Source: Paracoccus cavernae (GTDB lineage Bacteria; Pseudomonadota; Alphaproteobacteria; Rhodobacterales; Rhodobacteraceae). Taken from it: a stretch of DNA of 64,000 nt. Where the stretch lies: positions 2,863,501 through 2,927,500 of the forward strand of contig JAUFRC010000001.1 in assembly GCA_030410095.1 (NCBI GenBank). The letters are read 5' to 3'. The position numbers were made by a program, and so were the translations under genes. This document shows positions 1 to 9,642 of the stretch, piece by piece; position 1 is the first letter of the stretch, and each line of letters opens with the position of its first letter. The notes under the pieces are model-generated. The model saw only the letters and a list, made by a program, of their open reading frames with translations. It was not told the DNA's origin and did not search any database.

Positions 1-138
1 ATGGGGCAAGGCGATCGTGGTCAGCATGCCTTCCTTCTTGGCGGCTTCTTCCAGCGCGGCGAGATCCTGCGCCTGACCCATGCCCGAGAAAGCGACCAGC
101 AGGGCGATGCCCGCAGTGGTGGATTTCATGAAACTCAT
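1..138 (-). CDS. ABC transporter substrate-binding protein, N-terminal fragment
   Basis: Only the first 46 codons are in the window; the gene continues past base 1. The frame encodes a basic start, a hydrophobic stretch and an A-Q-A-Q cleavage region, so it has a Sec signal peptide. The mature part begins with LEEAAKKEGMLTTIALPH, which is typical of periplasmic extracellular solute-binding proteins of the PotD/iron(III) type. The start at 138 has a GAGG about 9 nt upstream; in-frame ATGs at 147 and 129 are alternatives. The ligand cannot be told from this fragment. It is transcribed in the same direction as cbiZ but separated by about 120 bp, so it may have its own promoter. Confidence 0.7.
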   Translation of the reverse strand, partial: MSFMKSTTAGIALLVAFSGMGQAQDLAALEEAAKKEGMLTTIALPH

Positions 139-261
139 GTCTTTCATCCCTCAAGGTTATCCGCCGCCGGAGACGACGGGTGGCTTGGTCGAATTAAACA
201 CGCCTCATGACAAAGTTGTAAAGAATATTGGGCAGTTGGCCTGTTCTTTGAGGCAGGGTGG

Positions 262-985
262 TCAAGTCTCGGTGGTGGGGGTGATCGGGGTGACCGGCTT
301 GGCTGGGGGCAGAAGAATCTGCTCGTCGATCCAGTCCTGCGCCCCTTGCAGCACGCAATCATGGACCGCGCGGCCGATGGCCTCGCCCAAAGCGGTGTGA
401 AGGCCGGCATATCGGGTCTCGCCCCGATCGGCGGCAATCGCGATGCAATCGGTGCCGGTCCCCGTCGCAAGGCCCGAAGGCAGACGCAGCCCCGCGCCGA
501 TGATTGCGGCGGTGCGGGCCTGTGTCGCGATGGTCAAAGCCTCGATCATCGCGGGGAGGTCAGTCCCGCATCGATCGCGACGGCGATATTGATCGTGCCG
601 TAGCTGCGGGCGCGCGGGCTGTCCTGTGCGGCAGAAGCAAGGCTCGCCGCATCATGGGCGCGGCGATGCCCGATCCTTTCGGCATTGCCCAGACCCACGG
701 TCGCGACCGCATGGACCGGACCGCGCCTTGCCTCGCGGTAGCTGTCGATGCGGCGCGAGGTCATCATGGCGACGCAGGCCCCGTTTGCCGCAAGGCGCGC
801 AGCATCAAGGCTTTCGTCCAGCCAGCGCTGGGCGTCGAAATCGGGGTCAGGTCGGAATTGCGCACCTCGCGCCAGATGATCCGGCTTGCACGCACCAGCC
901 CCGGGCGATGGGGCGCAAAGGACAGAACCTCCTGCTCGCGCCCGAGATCGGCGATCAGCCACGGCCCCGATTGCGCCAGCCTCAT
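262..985 (-). CDS. cbiZ: Adenosylcobinamide amidohydrolase CbiZ (two frameshifts)
   Basis: CbiZ hydrolyses the amide bond between the corrin ring and the aminopropanol arm of (pseudo)cobamides, giving cobyric acid that can be rebuilt with the preferred lower ligand. The reading shows an N-terminal SGPWLIADLGREQEVLSF, a central MMTSRRIDSYREA, then GTINIAVAIDAGLT and the family signature GTGTDC. The frame is broken near 847 and near 553, each explained by one missing C. The length of about 240 residues is normal. Its ATG overlaps the stop of the upstream ATPase gene (ATGA), so it is translationally coupled to the BtuFCD importer, which fits a role in remodelling imported corrinoids. Confidence 0.88.
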
Positions 986-1752
986 GCGCGTTCCCCGCCC
1001 AGAACGCGGAGCGGCTGAAAGATCGGCCCGTCTCCGGTTTGCGCGAAATGGCCCGAAATTCCGAAGCTTCGGGCGAGGTTTTGCGCCGAGAGAACCGCCT
1101 CGGGCGCGCCGTCGGCCACGATCCGGCCTTGATCGAGCAGGATCAGCCGCGTGCAATGCCTTACCGCCAGTCCGAGATCATGGAGCGAGGCGATCACGCA
1201 GCGCCCTTCGTCGGCGAGGCTGCGGAAAAGCTGCATCGCGCCGATCTGATGGGCGGGATCAAGCCCCGCGATCGGCTCGTCGGCCAGCAAAAGCGGCGTA
1301 TCCTGTGCCAGCATCCGCGCCAGAAGCACGCGGGTCAGCTCGCCGCCCGAAAGCTCGGTCACGGGACGGTGGCGCAGGGTGCCGAGGCCGAGACGCGCGA
1401 TGGCGGCCTCGATCCGCGCGCGGCCCGAGGGGCGGCCTTCGTCGAAATGGGGGATGCGGCCAAGGGCCACGAGCGCCTCGACCGGCATCGACCAGACCGC
1501 ATCGCGGCCCTGCGGCATCCATGCGGCAAGCTGCGCGCGTTTGGCGGCGGGCAAAGCGGCAAGGCTCGCGCGTCCCGAAGCGGGGATCAGGCCGAGGGCG
1601 GCGCGCAAAAGCGTGGTCTTGCCCGCGCCGTTCGGCCCGATCAGCCCGATGAATTCGCCGGATCCGGCGCTCAGGCTCGCGCCGTCCACGACGGTGTTTT
1701 GGCCGCGTTTGACCGTGAGCTGGTCGAGGATGAGTGGCGCGGCGCCGGTCAT
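982..1752 (-). CDS. btuD: Cobalamin/corrinoid ABC transporter ATP-binding protein
   Basis: This is a 256-residue intact ATPase of the iron-siderophore/B12 importer family. It has Walker A GPNGAGKT at residues 39-46, a Q-loop at about 81, the signature LSGGE at 134-138, Walker B LLLADEP at 154-160 and the switch histidine in SLHDLGLAV. It energises the adjacent permease at the inner membrane. The start at 1752 was chosen because its ATG overlaps the permease stop as ATGA. A much longer upstream extension of this frame is antisense to nothing real and is only the shadow of btuC. Corrinoid specificity is inferred from the coupled cbiZ. Confidence 0.88.
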   Translation of the reverse strand: MTGAAPLILDQLTVKRGQNTVVDGASLSAGSGEFIGLIGPNGAGKTTLLRAALGLIPASGRASLAALPAAKRAQLAAWMPQGRDAVWSMPVEALVALGRIPHFDEGRPSGRARIEAAIARLGLGTLRHRPVTELSGGELTRVLLARMLAQDTPLLLADEPIAGLDPAHQIGAMQLFRSLADEGRCVIASLHDLGLAVRHCTRLILLDQGRIVADGAPEAVLSAQNLARSFGISGHFAQTGDGPIFQPLRVLGGERA

Positions 1753-2755
1753 TGCCCGCTCCTTTGCCGCCAGATCATGCGCAAGAAGACCGGCGCGCCG
1801 ATCAGCGCCATGACGACGCCCAGTTTCAGGTCGCGCGCGGGCAGGATCAGCCGCACCGCGATATCGGCGGCCAGCACCATCGCCGCCCCGCCAAGGGCCG
1901 AGGCCGCCAGCAGCGCCGCCGGACGTGCCCCCACCGCGCGGCGCAAAAGATGCGGCACCACCAGCCCGACAAAGCCGATCGCCCCCGCAACCGCCGTCGC
2001 CGCGCCGACCGAGGCCGCGACACCGATCACCAGCCGCAGCCGCAGCCGGTTGAGGTCGATCCCCATCGATGCCGCGGCATCCTCGCCCAAAGTCAGCGCA
2101 TCGAGGCCGCGCCGCGTCGAGGCGATCAGCCACCAGCCGCACGCCATGAAGGGCGCGGCAATCGCGACATGGAGCCACGAGCGGTCGGCGAGCGAGCCCA
2201 TCATCCAGAAAATGATCTCGTTCGCGGCATAGGGATTGGGCGACAGGTTCAGCACCAGCGAGGTCAAAGCCCCGCCAGTGCCGAGATCGCGATTCCGGCA
2301 AGGATCAGCGCCAGGGATTGCCCGCCGGCCTGCGTGCCCTTGCTGCCCGCCAGCATCAATATGATCGCGACCGAGACCACCGCGCCCGCCAGCGCCGCCA
2401 AAGGCAGGGCCAGCACAAAACTTGCGGCAAAGCCGGTCTGCAAGGCGACGACCGCGCCGAGCGCCGCCGATGAGGACACCCCGATCAGCCCCGGTTCGGC
2501 GAGCGGATTGCGCAGATAGCCCTGCATCGCCGCGCCCGACAGGCCGAGCGAGACCCCGATCATCAGCCCCAGTACCGCGCGCGGCAGGCGGATTTCGCGC
2601 ATGACCATGCCGAGCGGGCTGTCGCCTGCCGCCAGCGCGGCGAGGCTTTCCGCCAGACCGGCCTTTGCGGGTCCGATCAGGGTCGAGGCGGCAAAAAGCG
2701 CCGCGACCAGCAGCGTCAGCGCGATCAAAAGGGGGCGCAGCGTCTTGGTTTTCAT
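1749..2755 (-). CDS. btuC: Cobalamin/corrinoid ABC transporter permease, FecCD family (frameshifted)
   Basis: The protein is a multi-span inner-membrane permease of the BtuC/FecCD family, about 335 residues when the frame is repaired. The N-terminal part shows the family segment LRNPLAEPGLIGVSSSAALG and the C-terminal part shows GFVGLVVPHLLRR, the coupling region that contacts the ATPase. One missing G in a G run near 2268 splits the gene. Both ends overlap neighbours as ATGA: its start with the btuF stop and its stop with the btuD start. It forms the channel for corrinoids delivered by the binding protein. Confidence 0.88.
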
Positions 2756-3594
2756 GGCAGCCGCGCCAGTTCCGCGGCGGCGCGGGTGATCTGGGGCAGG
2801 CCGCAGATCCAGTCGCGGTCGGGGATTGCGATGCGGCTGGCGCCGAGACGGGCCAGCGCCGGATGATCGAGGATTTCCTCGGCGCGCGAGGGGTTGTCGT
2901 AGCGCGTGCCGGTCACGACGACGCCTGGCGCGGCCATGACCAGCGCCTCCAGTGCCAAAGGCCCGCCGTAATGCAGGCCGAGCCGGTCGGGTACGAGCTC
3001 CAGCCCGGCCTTGCGCATGACATCGCCCGACAGGGTTTCGCGGCCGACGCTATAGCCGTTGGCGTCATAGCTCGCGCCAAGACGCCGCGCGGGAGGCGTG
3101 ATCGCGGCCAGATCGGCGGTAAAGCTGTCGTTCACGGCTCGGGCTTCCGCCTCGCGGCCCAAAAGTGCGCCCATGACGGCGATGCCCGCGCTGATCTCGG
3201 ACAGCGAATTGGCGGGCGGCAGGGTCTCGACGCGGATTCCCAGCCGCCGCAGCATCTCGGTGCTCGAGCGTGCGGTATAGCTGCCTGCAAGCACGAGATC
3301 GGGCTTGAGCAGGTAAATCTCTTCGGCGTGCGCATGGTTGAGCGGATAGCCCCGCGCCTGATCGGCCATGAGCGAGACCAGCGGATCGGCCGACAGCGCC
3401 GAGACGGAGACCAGCTGCCCGGGGCCGGCCAGCAGCATGGCGAGCTGATCGGTGCACAGGTTCATCGACACGACCCGCTTGGGGGCGGGGACCTCGGGTG
3501 CGGTTTGTGCCACCGCGGGGCCTGCCGGAAGCAGGGCCGCGGCCGCTCGAAAAGGCCGGCCGCCAGCGCGGCAGGCAGCTTGTCCGCCATCCAT
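2752..3594 (-). CDS. btuF: Periplasmic corrinoid-binding protein BtuF-like
   Basis: The mature part (from KRVVSMNLCTDQLAMLL) is a helical-backbone class III binding protein of the BtuF/FhuD group, ending ITRAAAELARLP. It should capture cobalamin or cobinamide in the periplasm for BtuCD. The N-terminus is uncertain. In the main frame the start at 3594 gives an arginine-containing leader ending AAAALLPAGPAVAQ. A one-base deletion in a T run near 3550 would instead join the frame to a start at 3590 beginning MADKLPAALAAGL, which is a better signal peptide. No cobalamin riboswitch was recognised in the 300 bp upstream. Confidence 0.8.
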   Translation of the reverse strand: MDGGQAACRAGGRPFRAAAALLPAGPAVAQTAPEVPAPKRVVSMNLCTDQLAMLLAGPGQLVSVSALSADPLVSLMADQARGYPLNHAHAEEIYLLKPDLVLAGSYTARSSTEMLRRLGIRVETLPPANSLSEISAGIAVMGALLGREAEARAVNDSFTADLAAITPPARRLGASYDANGYSVGRETLSGDVMRKAGLELVPDRLGLHYGGPLALEALVMAAPGVVVTGTRYDNPSRAEEILDHPALARLGASRIAIPDRDWICGLPQITRAAAELARLP

Positions 3595-3895
3595 GCGCGG
3601 ATGGGGGCAATGAGGGGTGATCCGGCCAGTTCCGCCTCCCGTTTCAGGGTTCCGAGCCAGATAGAGGCCCGCGCCGCTTGCTGTCAATCAAGCGGGCAGT
3701 CGCGTACCGGTTCCGGCCCGCCCTTTGCCGCCGGCCCGTCTGCCGCCGCGTTCGTGTCGCGTGATGGGGAACCGTGCCCCTGAAGAAGGGTTGGGGCGGG
3801 GGTTGGGGCCGGGAATGCGCGGCAGGGACGAAAATCCGATTGCAGACATCCGCTCCGGCGCAGATTAAAGGTGCAAAATCACAGGAGGTCCGGAC

Positions 3896-5678
3896 ATGGC
3901 CGTCGAAGCAATGGGGACGATGATCGGACCGATCGTGACGCTGATGGGCGCGGCCGTGATTGCGGTGCCGCTGTTCCGCCGGCTCGGGCTCGGCTCGGTT
4001 CTGGGCTATTTCGCGGCCGGCATGCTGGTCGGGCCTTCGGTTCTCGGCGTTTTCAGCGATCCCGCCGCGATCCTGCACTTTTCCGAACTCGGCGTGGTGA
4101 TGTTTCTCTTCATCATCGGGCTTGAGCTGCGCCCGCCGAAGCTTTGGGCGATGCGCGGGCAGATCTTCGGGCTGGGGCTGGCGCAGGTCTTCGGCTGTAT
4201 CGCGCTGCTCACTTTCGCCTCGATGATGCTCTTCGACCTGACGCCGGCACAAGCTTTCGTGGCGGGGTCGGGGTTCGTCATGTCTTCGACCGCGGTGATC
4301 ATGTCGATGCTGCAGGAGCGCGGAGAGCTGGCGAGCGCCGAGGGGCAAAAGAATGTCTCGATCCTGCTCTTCGAGGATCTGATGATCGTGCCCCTGCTGG
4401 CGATCGTGGCCTTTTTGTCGCCGCTCGATCATGGCGGCGGCGGCATTCAGGCCGCGTTGGTCAGCATCGGCGCGCTGGTTTTGCTGGTGCTTGCTGGACG
4501 CTATCTGCTCGATCCGTTCTTCGCGCTGATCGCCCGCGCCCGAACCCGCGAGGTGCTGAGCGCAGGGGCGCTTCTGGTCGTGCTCGGCTCGGCGCTGCTG
4601 ATGGAAGGGGCGGGGCTGTCGATGGCGATGGGCTCGTTCATCGCGGGGGTGATGCTGTCGGGGTCGAGCTACCGCCACCAGATCGAAAGCGATATCGAGC
4701 CCTTCCGCGGCCTGCTGATGGGGCTGTTTTTCTGGCCGTCGGCATGTCGCTCGATCTGCATGTCGTTCTGGCGGAATGGCGGCTTTTGCTGGCGATGCTG
4801 GCGGTTTTCGTCGCCGTCAAAGCCCTTGGCATCTATGCGGTGGCGCGGGCTTTCGGCGCGGGCAACCTGACCGCGCTGCGCCGGACCTCGATCTTCGCGC
4901 AGGGCGGCGAATTCGCCTTTGTCCTCTATTCGGCGGCAGCGGGCGGCGGGGTCATTTCGGGGCGCGAGAACGCGATCCTGTCCACGGTCATCATCCTGTC
5001 GATGGCGCTGACGCCGCTGATCCTGATTTTCGCCGACCGGCTGCTGACCGTCGAGAAATCGCTCGAAGGGGTCGATCCGGCAATGGGTCTCAAGGGGCAG
5101 GTGCTGATGATCGGCTTCGGGCGTTTCGGCCAGATCGCCTCGCAGGTGCTGCTGCTACGCGGAATCGAGGTCTCGATCATCGAAAGCAGCCCCGACCGCA
5201 TTCGCGAGGCCGAAAGGTTCGGCTTCAAGATCTATTACGGCGACGGCACGCGCCTCGATATTCTGCACCATTCCGGCGCGGCCGATGCCGAGGTCATCAT
5301 GATCTGCACCGACGACCGCCGCGCCACCTCGCATATCGCCGAGCTTATCCTTGCCGAATTTCCGATGGCCAAGGTTCTGGTGCGCTCCTACGACCGCTCG
5401 CATACGCTGGAGCTGCGCCGGATGGGCGTCGATTACGACATCCGCGAAACGGTGGAATCGGCCTATCTCATGGGCGGCGAGGGGCTGCGAGCGCTTGGTG
5501 CTGCCGAAGAGGATATCCGCGAGGGAATGGATGAAATCCGCACCCGCGACGAAGAACGGCTCGCCTTGCAGGAGCAGGGCATTAACCAGCCGTTGAAGGA
5601 CGCGCTTGACAAAGGCGTGACACCTGAACCTTTGTCTCGGGTCCGGCGCATGATTGATCACAAGGAAAAACAGACTGA
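3896..5678 (+). CDS. KefB-type monovalent cation:proton antiporter (CPA2), frameshifted
   Basis: The N-terminal two thirds is a CPA2 Na+/H+ exchanger domain with many membrane spans (GYFAAGMLVGPSVLGVFSD, FLFIIGLELRP, FEDLMIVPLLAIVAF). From about residue 400 there is a Rossmann TrkA-N domain with GFGRFGQ and an acidic strand end, the usual NAD-gated regulatory part of KefB/KefC. A strong AGGAGG precedes the ATG. One base is missing near 4732. A second missing A near 5668 would place the stop TGA over the next ATG; without it the frame runs on into the neighbour. KefB/KefC proteins export K+ and acidify the cytoplasm during electrophile stress and use a quinone oxidoreductase ancillary, which is what follows here. 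Confidence 0.87.
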
Positions 5679-6222
5679 TGACGACGATTTTGGGTCTTGC
5701 GGGCAGCCTGCGCCGCGCCTCCTACAACCGTGGCCTCTTGCGTGCGGCGGCCGAGGTGGCTCCGGCGGGGATCACGATCGAGCTGGGCTCGATCGACGAC
5801 GTGCCGCTTTACAACGGCGATCTCGAAGATGCCGAGGGGCTGCCTGCTTCGGTCCAGCGCCTGCAGGGCCAGCTGCGCGATGCCGATGCGCTGCTGCTGG
5901 TGACGCCGGAATATAACGGCGGCATTCCGGGGTCTTCAAGAATGCGATCGACTGGATGTCGCGCGGCGAGGGTCTGGCCCATTTCCGCGAGAAACCCGTG
6001 GCTGTGATCGGTGCGTCTCCGGGCGGGTTCGGCACGATCTTGTCGCAAAACCACTGGAACCAGGTGCTGCGCCGCCTCAATACCCAGCCGTGGTTCGGTG
6101 GCCAGGTCATGGTCTCGCGCGCGGGCACCCATTTCGACGCCGAGCGCAATCTGGTCTCCGAGGATCTGCGCGTCCAGCTCGCGACTTTCCTCGACGGTTT
6201 CGCGGCCAGCTACCGCAAATAA
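5678..6222 (+). CDS. NAD(P)H-dependent FMN/quinone reductase (frameshifted)
   Basis: A flavodoxin-like fold protein of about 181 residues. The FMN phosphate loop is GLAGSLRRASYN at the N-terminus and the second motif is TPEYNGGIPG, followed by FKNAIDWMSRG and IGASPGGFG, all typical of the SsuE/ChrR/ArsH-like NADPH-dependent FMN reductase family. A missing G near 5934 breaks the frame. The ATG has AAGGA upstream and probably overlaps the antiporter stop. Family members reduce quinones or FMN in the cytoplasm. By analogy with KefF/KefG it may be the ancillary of the antiporter; that link is inferred from position only. Confidence 0.87.
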
Positions 6223-6340
6223 GGCGGCGGGGTTTCGCGCCTTCGGCCCCGCAATCCGTGCGGGCCGGAGGCTGCGGCGCGGCAGCCCTTTCACGCGGCG
6301 CTTCGGAGGCCTATCTTCGGGACAGGCAAAGGAGAGCACC

Positions 6341-7277
6341 ATGAGCTGGAATCCCGCACTGACCCTGGTTGCCCCGACGATATCGGGGTCGATCGATCGA
6401 GACCCTGATCATCCCGCGCACCCGCGACATCGGCGCTTTCGAGGTCAAGCGCGCCTTGCCCGCTCCCAAACGCCAGATGGTCGGCCCCTTCATCTTCTTC
6501 GACGAGGCGGGGCCTGCCGAATATCTGACCGGACAGGGCATCGACATCTGCCCCCATCCCCATATCGGGCTGGGCACGGTCACTTATCTTTACCGCGGCG
6601 ATTTCCACCACCGCGACAGCATCGGCACCGATCAGGTCATTCTGCCAGGTGCATTGAACTGGATGGTCGCAGGCAAGGGCGTGACCCATTCCGAGCGCAC
6701 CTCGGAAGAGGGGCGCGCGGGGCCGCATAGCCTGTTCGGCGTCCAGACCTGGATCGCTCTGCCCGAGAGCCACGAGGATATGAACCCGACCTTCGAGCAT
6801 CACGCCAAAGAGGCCCTGCCCGAGATCACCGACAAAGGCATCCGCGCCAAGCTGCTTCTGGGCGATGCCTACGGCAAATCCGCCCCCGCGACGCTGTATT
6901 CGGAAACCTTCTATCTCGACGTCGTGCTCGAGGCGAACACGCGTTTTCCGCTGCCCGACAATCACGAGGATCGCGGGCTTTATATCGTTCAGGGTTCGGT
7001 CACGGTCGCGGGCCAGCTGTTCGAGGCGGGACGGATGATGGTTTTCCGTCCGGGCGACCACATCACCATTGCGGCGGGCGAACAGGGCGCGCGGCTGATG
7101 GCGCTTGGCGGGGCGACGCTGAACGGGCCGCGCTATATCTGGTGGAACTTCGTCGCCTCGACGCGCGACCGGATCGAACATGCGAAGGAAGAGTGGCGCG
7201 CCGCCAATTGGGGGCAGGGCCAGTTCGACCTGCCCGTCGGCGACGACAAGGTCTATGTGCCTTTGCCCGAAAGATAA
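6341..7277 (+). CDS. Pirin family protein 1 (two frameshifts near the N-terminus)
   Basis: A bicupin of about 312 residues. The N-terminal cupin carries the iron ligands in PHPHIGLGTVTYL and VTHSERT (His, His, His, Glu), the classic pirin/quercetin 2,3-dioxygenase set. The start at 6341 has AAAGGAG upstream and encodes MSWNPAL. Two single-base deletions near 6359 and 6390 are needed to reach the main frame, giving the usual pirin start PDDIGGRSIETLIIPR. Pirins of this kind oxidise flavonols or act as redox sensors; the substrate here is unknown. It follows the reductase gene by about 120 bp. Confidence 0.88.
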
Positions 7278-7375
7278 AAACATCGGGCGATCGGGCTGTG
7301 GCGGCCGGAATGCCTCCCCGCAAGGCCGTGCCGGACGCTGAGGTCGCGCTTGCATCTGTGCGGATTCCGGAAAGC

Positions 7376-7398
7376 AGTGTTCGGCTTAAGCGAACACT
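7376..7398. promoter_or_regulatory. Palindromic operator candidate upstream of pirin 2
   Basis: Arms AGTGTTCG and CGAACACT flank a GCTTAAG core, so the whole 23-bp site is a palindrome apart from one extra G. It lies about 80 bp upstream of the second pirin start, in a 200-bp gap. This is what a dimeric repressor or activator site looks like. No regulator gene is adjacent, so the binding protein is unknown. Confidence 0.45.
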
Positions 7399-7478
7399 CA
7401 AGGCGTTGTCGGATCGCCGCCGCATCTCCATCTTGTGATCAACAACGGCATTGATGCCGCATGAATCCGGAGAGTGAG

Positions 7479-8338
7479 ATGAGAAAGATCCTGTCGACCA
7501 AATCTGCACCGCGTGGCCATTGGGTTGGCGACGGTTTTCCCGTCCGTTCGCTTCTGTCGGACATGGAGGGGCTGAACGAGTTTTCGCCCTTTCTGCTGCT
7601 CGACTATGCCGGTCCCGAGAAATTCGGCCCCGCCAAACGTCCGCGCGGCGTTGACGTCCATCCGCACAAAGGTTTCGAGACCGTCACCATCGTCTATCAG
7701 GGCGAAGTCGAGCACGGCGATTCCACCGGTCAGGGCGGCGTGATCCGCGAGGGCGACGTGCAGTGGATGACGGCGGCAGACGGGATCCTGCACAAGGAGT
7801 TCCACAGCCACGACTTCACCAAAAGGGTGGCACGCTGGAAATGGTCCAGCTTTGGGTCAACCTTCCGGCCAAGCACAAATCGGCGAAGCCGGGTTACCAG
7901 AGTATCGGTTCGGGCGACATTCCGGTGGTCGATCTGCCTGATGGCGCGGGCCGCGTGCGGGTGATTGCAGGCAGTTTCGACGGTGTCAAAGGTCCGGCCA
8001 AGACCTTCACACCTGTTGAGGTCTGGGACCTGCGCCTCAAGAGCGGCGCGTCGCTGACGCTGGACCCCAAGGCCGGTTTCAACGTCACCGTCGTCGTGCT
8101 CGAGGGCGAGGTCGTGCTGAACGGCGAGAAAGAGCTGAAAGGTGCGGCGCGCGCCCAGCTTTCGCCCGACGGTGGCGCTTTCAACCTCAAGGCGGGCTCG
8201 GATGCCAAGATCCTGATCCTCGCCGGCGAGCCGATCGACGAGCCGGTGGTGGCTTACGGTCCCTTCGTCATGAATACGCAAACCGAAATCCGTCAGGCGA
8301 TGAAGGATTTCAATTCAGGCAAGTTCGGCCGCCTCTGA
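7479..8338 (+). CDS. Pirin family protein 2 (frameshifted)
   Basis: A second bicupin pirin, about 286 residues, clearly diverged from the first. Metal ligands are in VHPHKGFETVT and GILHKEF (His, His, His, Glu). The C-terminal cupin (VWDLRLKSGASLTL) follows. One A is missing from an A run near 7821. The start at 7479 has GGAG 7 nt upstream; the ATG at 7461 is less well placed. A strong hairpin terminator lies downstream. Having two pirins beside a KefB antiporter and a quinone reductase suggests a role in quinone or flavonoid stress rather than a housekeeping function. Confidence 0.87.
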
Positions 8339-8396
8339 TCGCGGCCCTGCCTTAACCATTGGTCCGGCTGCGGGCCTCCACGCGTGCTCCACAACT

Positions 8397-8438
8397 GCCG
8401 CCATGTCCCGGGACCCGTTCCCGGCATGGCGGCTTTTT
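8397..8438 (+). terminator. Rho-independent terminator after pirin 2
   Basis: GCCGCCATG pairs with CATGGCGGC across a GC-rich loop that can itself fold (CCGGGA / TTCCCGG), followed by TTTTT. It closes the antiporter-reductase-pirin unit. Confidence 0.8.
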
Positions 8439-8526
8439 CGTCGCGCTTTATGCACGAAACCAAGATGCACCCTCAAGAAATCCGGCGGAGTTGTTATTCT
8501 TTTGTAAGGCGACAGGGAAATTATCT

Positions 8527-8543
8527 TTGTGCGATATATACAA
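8527..8543. promoter_or_regulatory. AT-rich inverted repeat upstream of the acid-sugar kinase gene
   Basis: TTGT and ACAA flank the AT-rich core GCGATATAT, about 47 bp upstream of the kinase start. Its size and composition fit an operator for the FadR/GntR-type regulator encoded in the same transcript, but this is only a position-based guess. Confidence 0.35.
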
Positions 8544-8589
8544 TGTTTTCAGATAACCCTATTCTCGTTGAACCCGTCCTTGGCCCCGG

Positions 8590-9642
8590 ATGAACATCTT
8601 GCCTTACATTTCGGATGACAAATCGACCAAGCTTGCCGTCATCGCCGACGACCTGACGGGAGCGCTTGATTCCACGGCACCTTTCGCCGGCCGCGGCCTC
8701 GTGGTCGAGGTCGCGCTGACCGCCGAAGCCGCGCCCGAAGTGGCCGCCAGCGGGGCCGATATCATCGTGATCAACACCGCCTCGCGCGAATTGAGCGCCG
8801 AGGCCGCCCATGATGCCGTCGCCCGCGCCGCCAGTGCCATTCCGGCCGGTCTGCGCCTGTTCAAAAAGGTCGACTCACGCCTCAAGGGTCATGTCGTTCC
8901 CGAGATTTCCGCGCTGACCTTTACCCATGCTTTGGCCGCCCCGCGATTCCGGCTTTCGGGCGCATCGTGCGCTGCGGAATGATGACGGGATTCGGCGTCG
9001 ACCGCCCGATCTCGGTCGTCGCGGCGCTGGGACCGCATGCGGCGCGGGCCGATATTCCCGATACCAATACCGATGTGGAAATGCGCGCCGCTCTGGTTGC
9101 CTCGCATGCCGAATTGCTGATCGGCGCCCGCGGGCTGGCCGAGGCGCTGGCGCTGCAGATGACCGGCAGGCCCAAGGCCGAGCTGGTCGGGCTGAGCGGG
9201 CCGGACGGGGTGATGGTGATCGGTTCGCGCGATCCGATCACGATGGCGCAGGTCGCGGCCTTGCGCGCGACGCGCAATCCCCATTACCTGCCCGCGCCGA
9301 ATGGGGTTTTCTCGCCTGATCCGCGCGCGGGTCTGGTGCTGGTCCAGGCCTTGCCCGCCGAGCACGAAATCGCGGGTGCCGAGGTTGCGGCCAATCTGGC
9401 GCGTGGCCTGCATCCGGCCATGACGGAGCGTTGCGGCACCTTGTTTCTGACCGGCGGCGCCACCGCCGAGGCGGTTCTGTCGGCCATGGGCATCACGCGG
9501 ATGCGCCTTTTGGGGGAATGTCTTCCCGGTATTGCGGTCGCGACGGCCAAGGGTTTGACGATCGTGACGAAATCGGGGGATTTGGTGATGATGCGACCTT
9601 GTTGCAGATTGCCGCGATGATCGAGCAAGGGGGAAGGGATGA
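8590..9642 (+). CDS. Four-carbon acid sugar kinase family protein (DUF1537), frameshifted
   Basis: DUF1537 kinases phosphorylate threonate, erythronate and related acid sugars. The N-terminal domain has KLAVIADDLTGALDST and FKKVDSRLKGHV, and the C-terminal nucleotide-binding domain has FLTGGATAEAVL and a glycine-rich end (KSGGFGDDATL). Three single-base deletions are inferred, near 8941, 9581 and 9633. The last restores a stop that overlaps the next ATG as ATGA. At about 351 residues it is on the short side for the family. With a PdxA-type dehydrogenase in the opposite operon it matches the known DtnK/PdxA2 route, in which a phosphorylated C4 acid is oxidised and decarboxylated to dihydroxyacetone phosphate. 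The actual substrate is unknown. Confidence 0.85.

Noticed and set aside
982..2301. The 439-codon extension of the BtuD frame upstream of 1752
   Set aside because: The extra N-terminal part overlaps btuC in another frame and has no conserved features; the ATGA overlap fixes the start at 1752.
3601..3895. A cobalamin riboswitch before the btuF operon
   Set aside because: The invariant GCCCCCGCAACTGT core and the B12 box are absent from the leader on the minus strand.
8359..8593. Two short open frames upstream of the DUF1537 kinase
   Set aside because: They overlap the terminator hairpin and the AT-rich promoter region and encode nothing recognisable.
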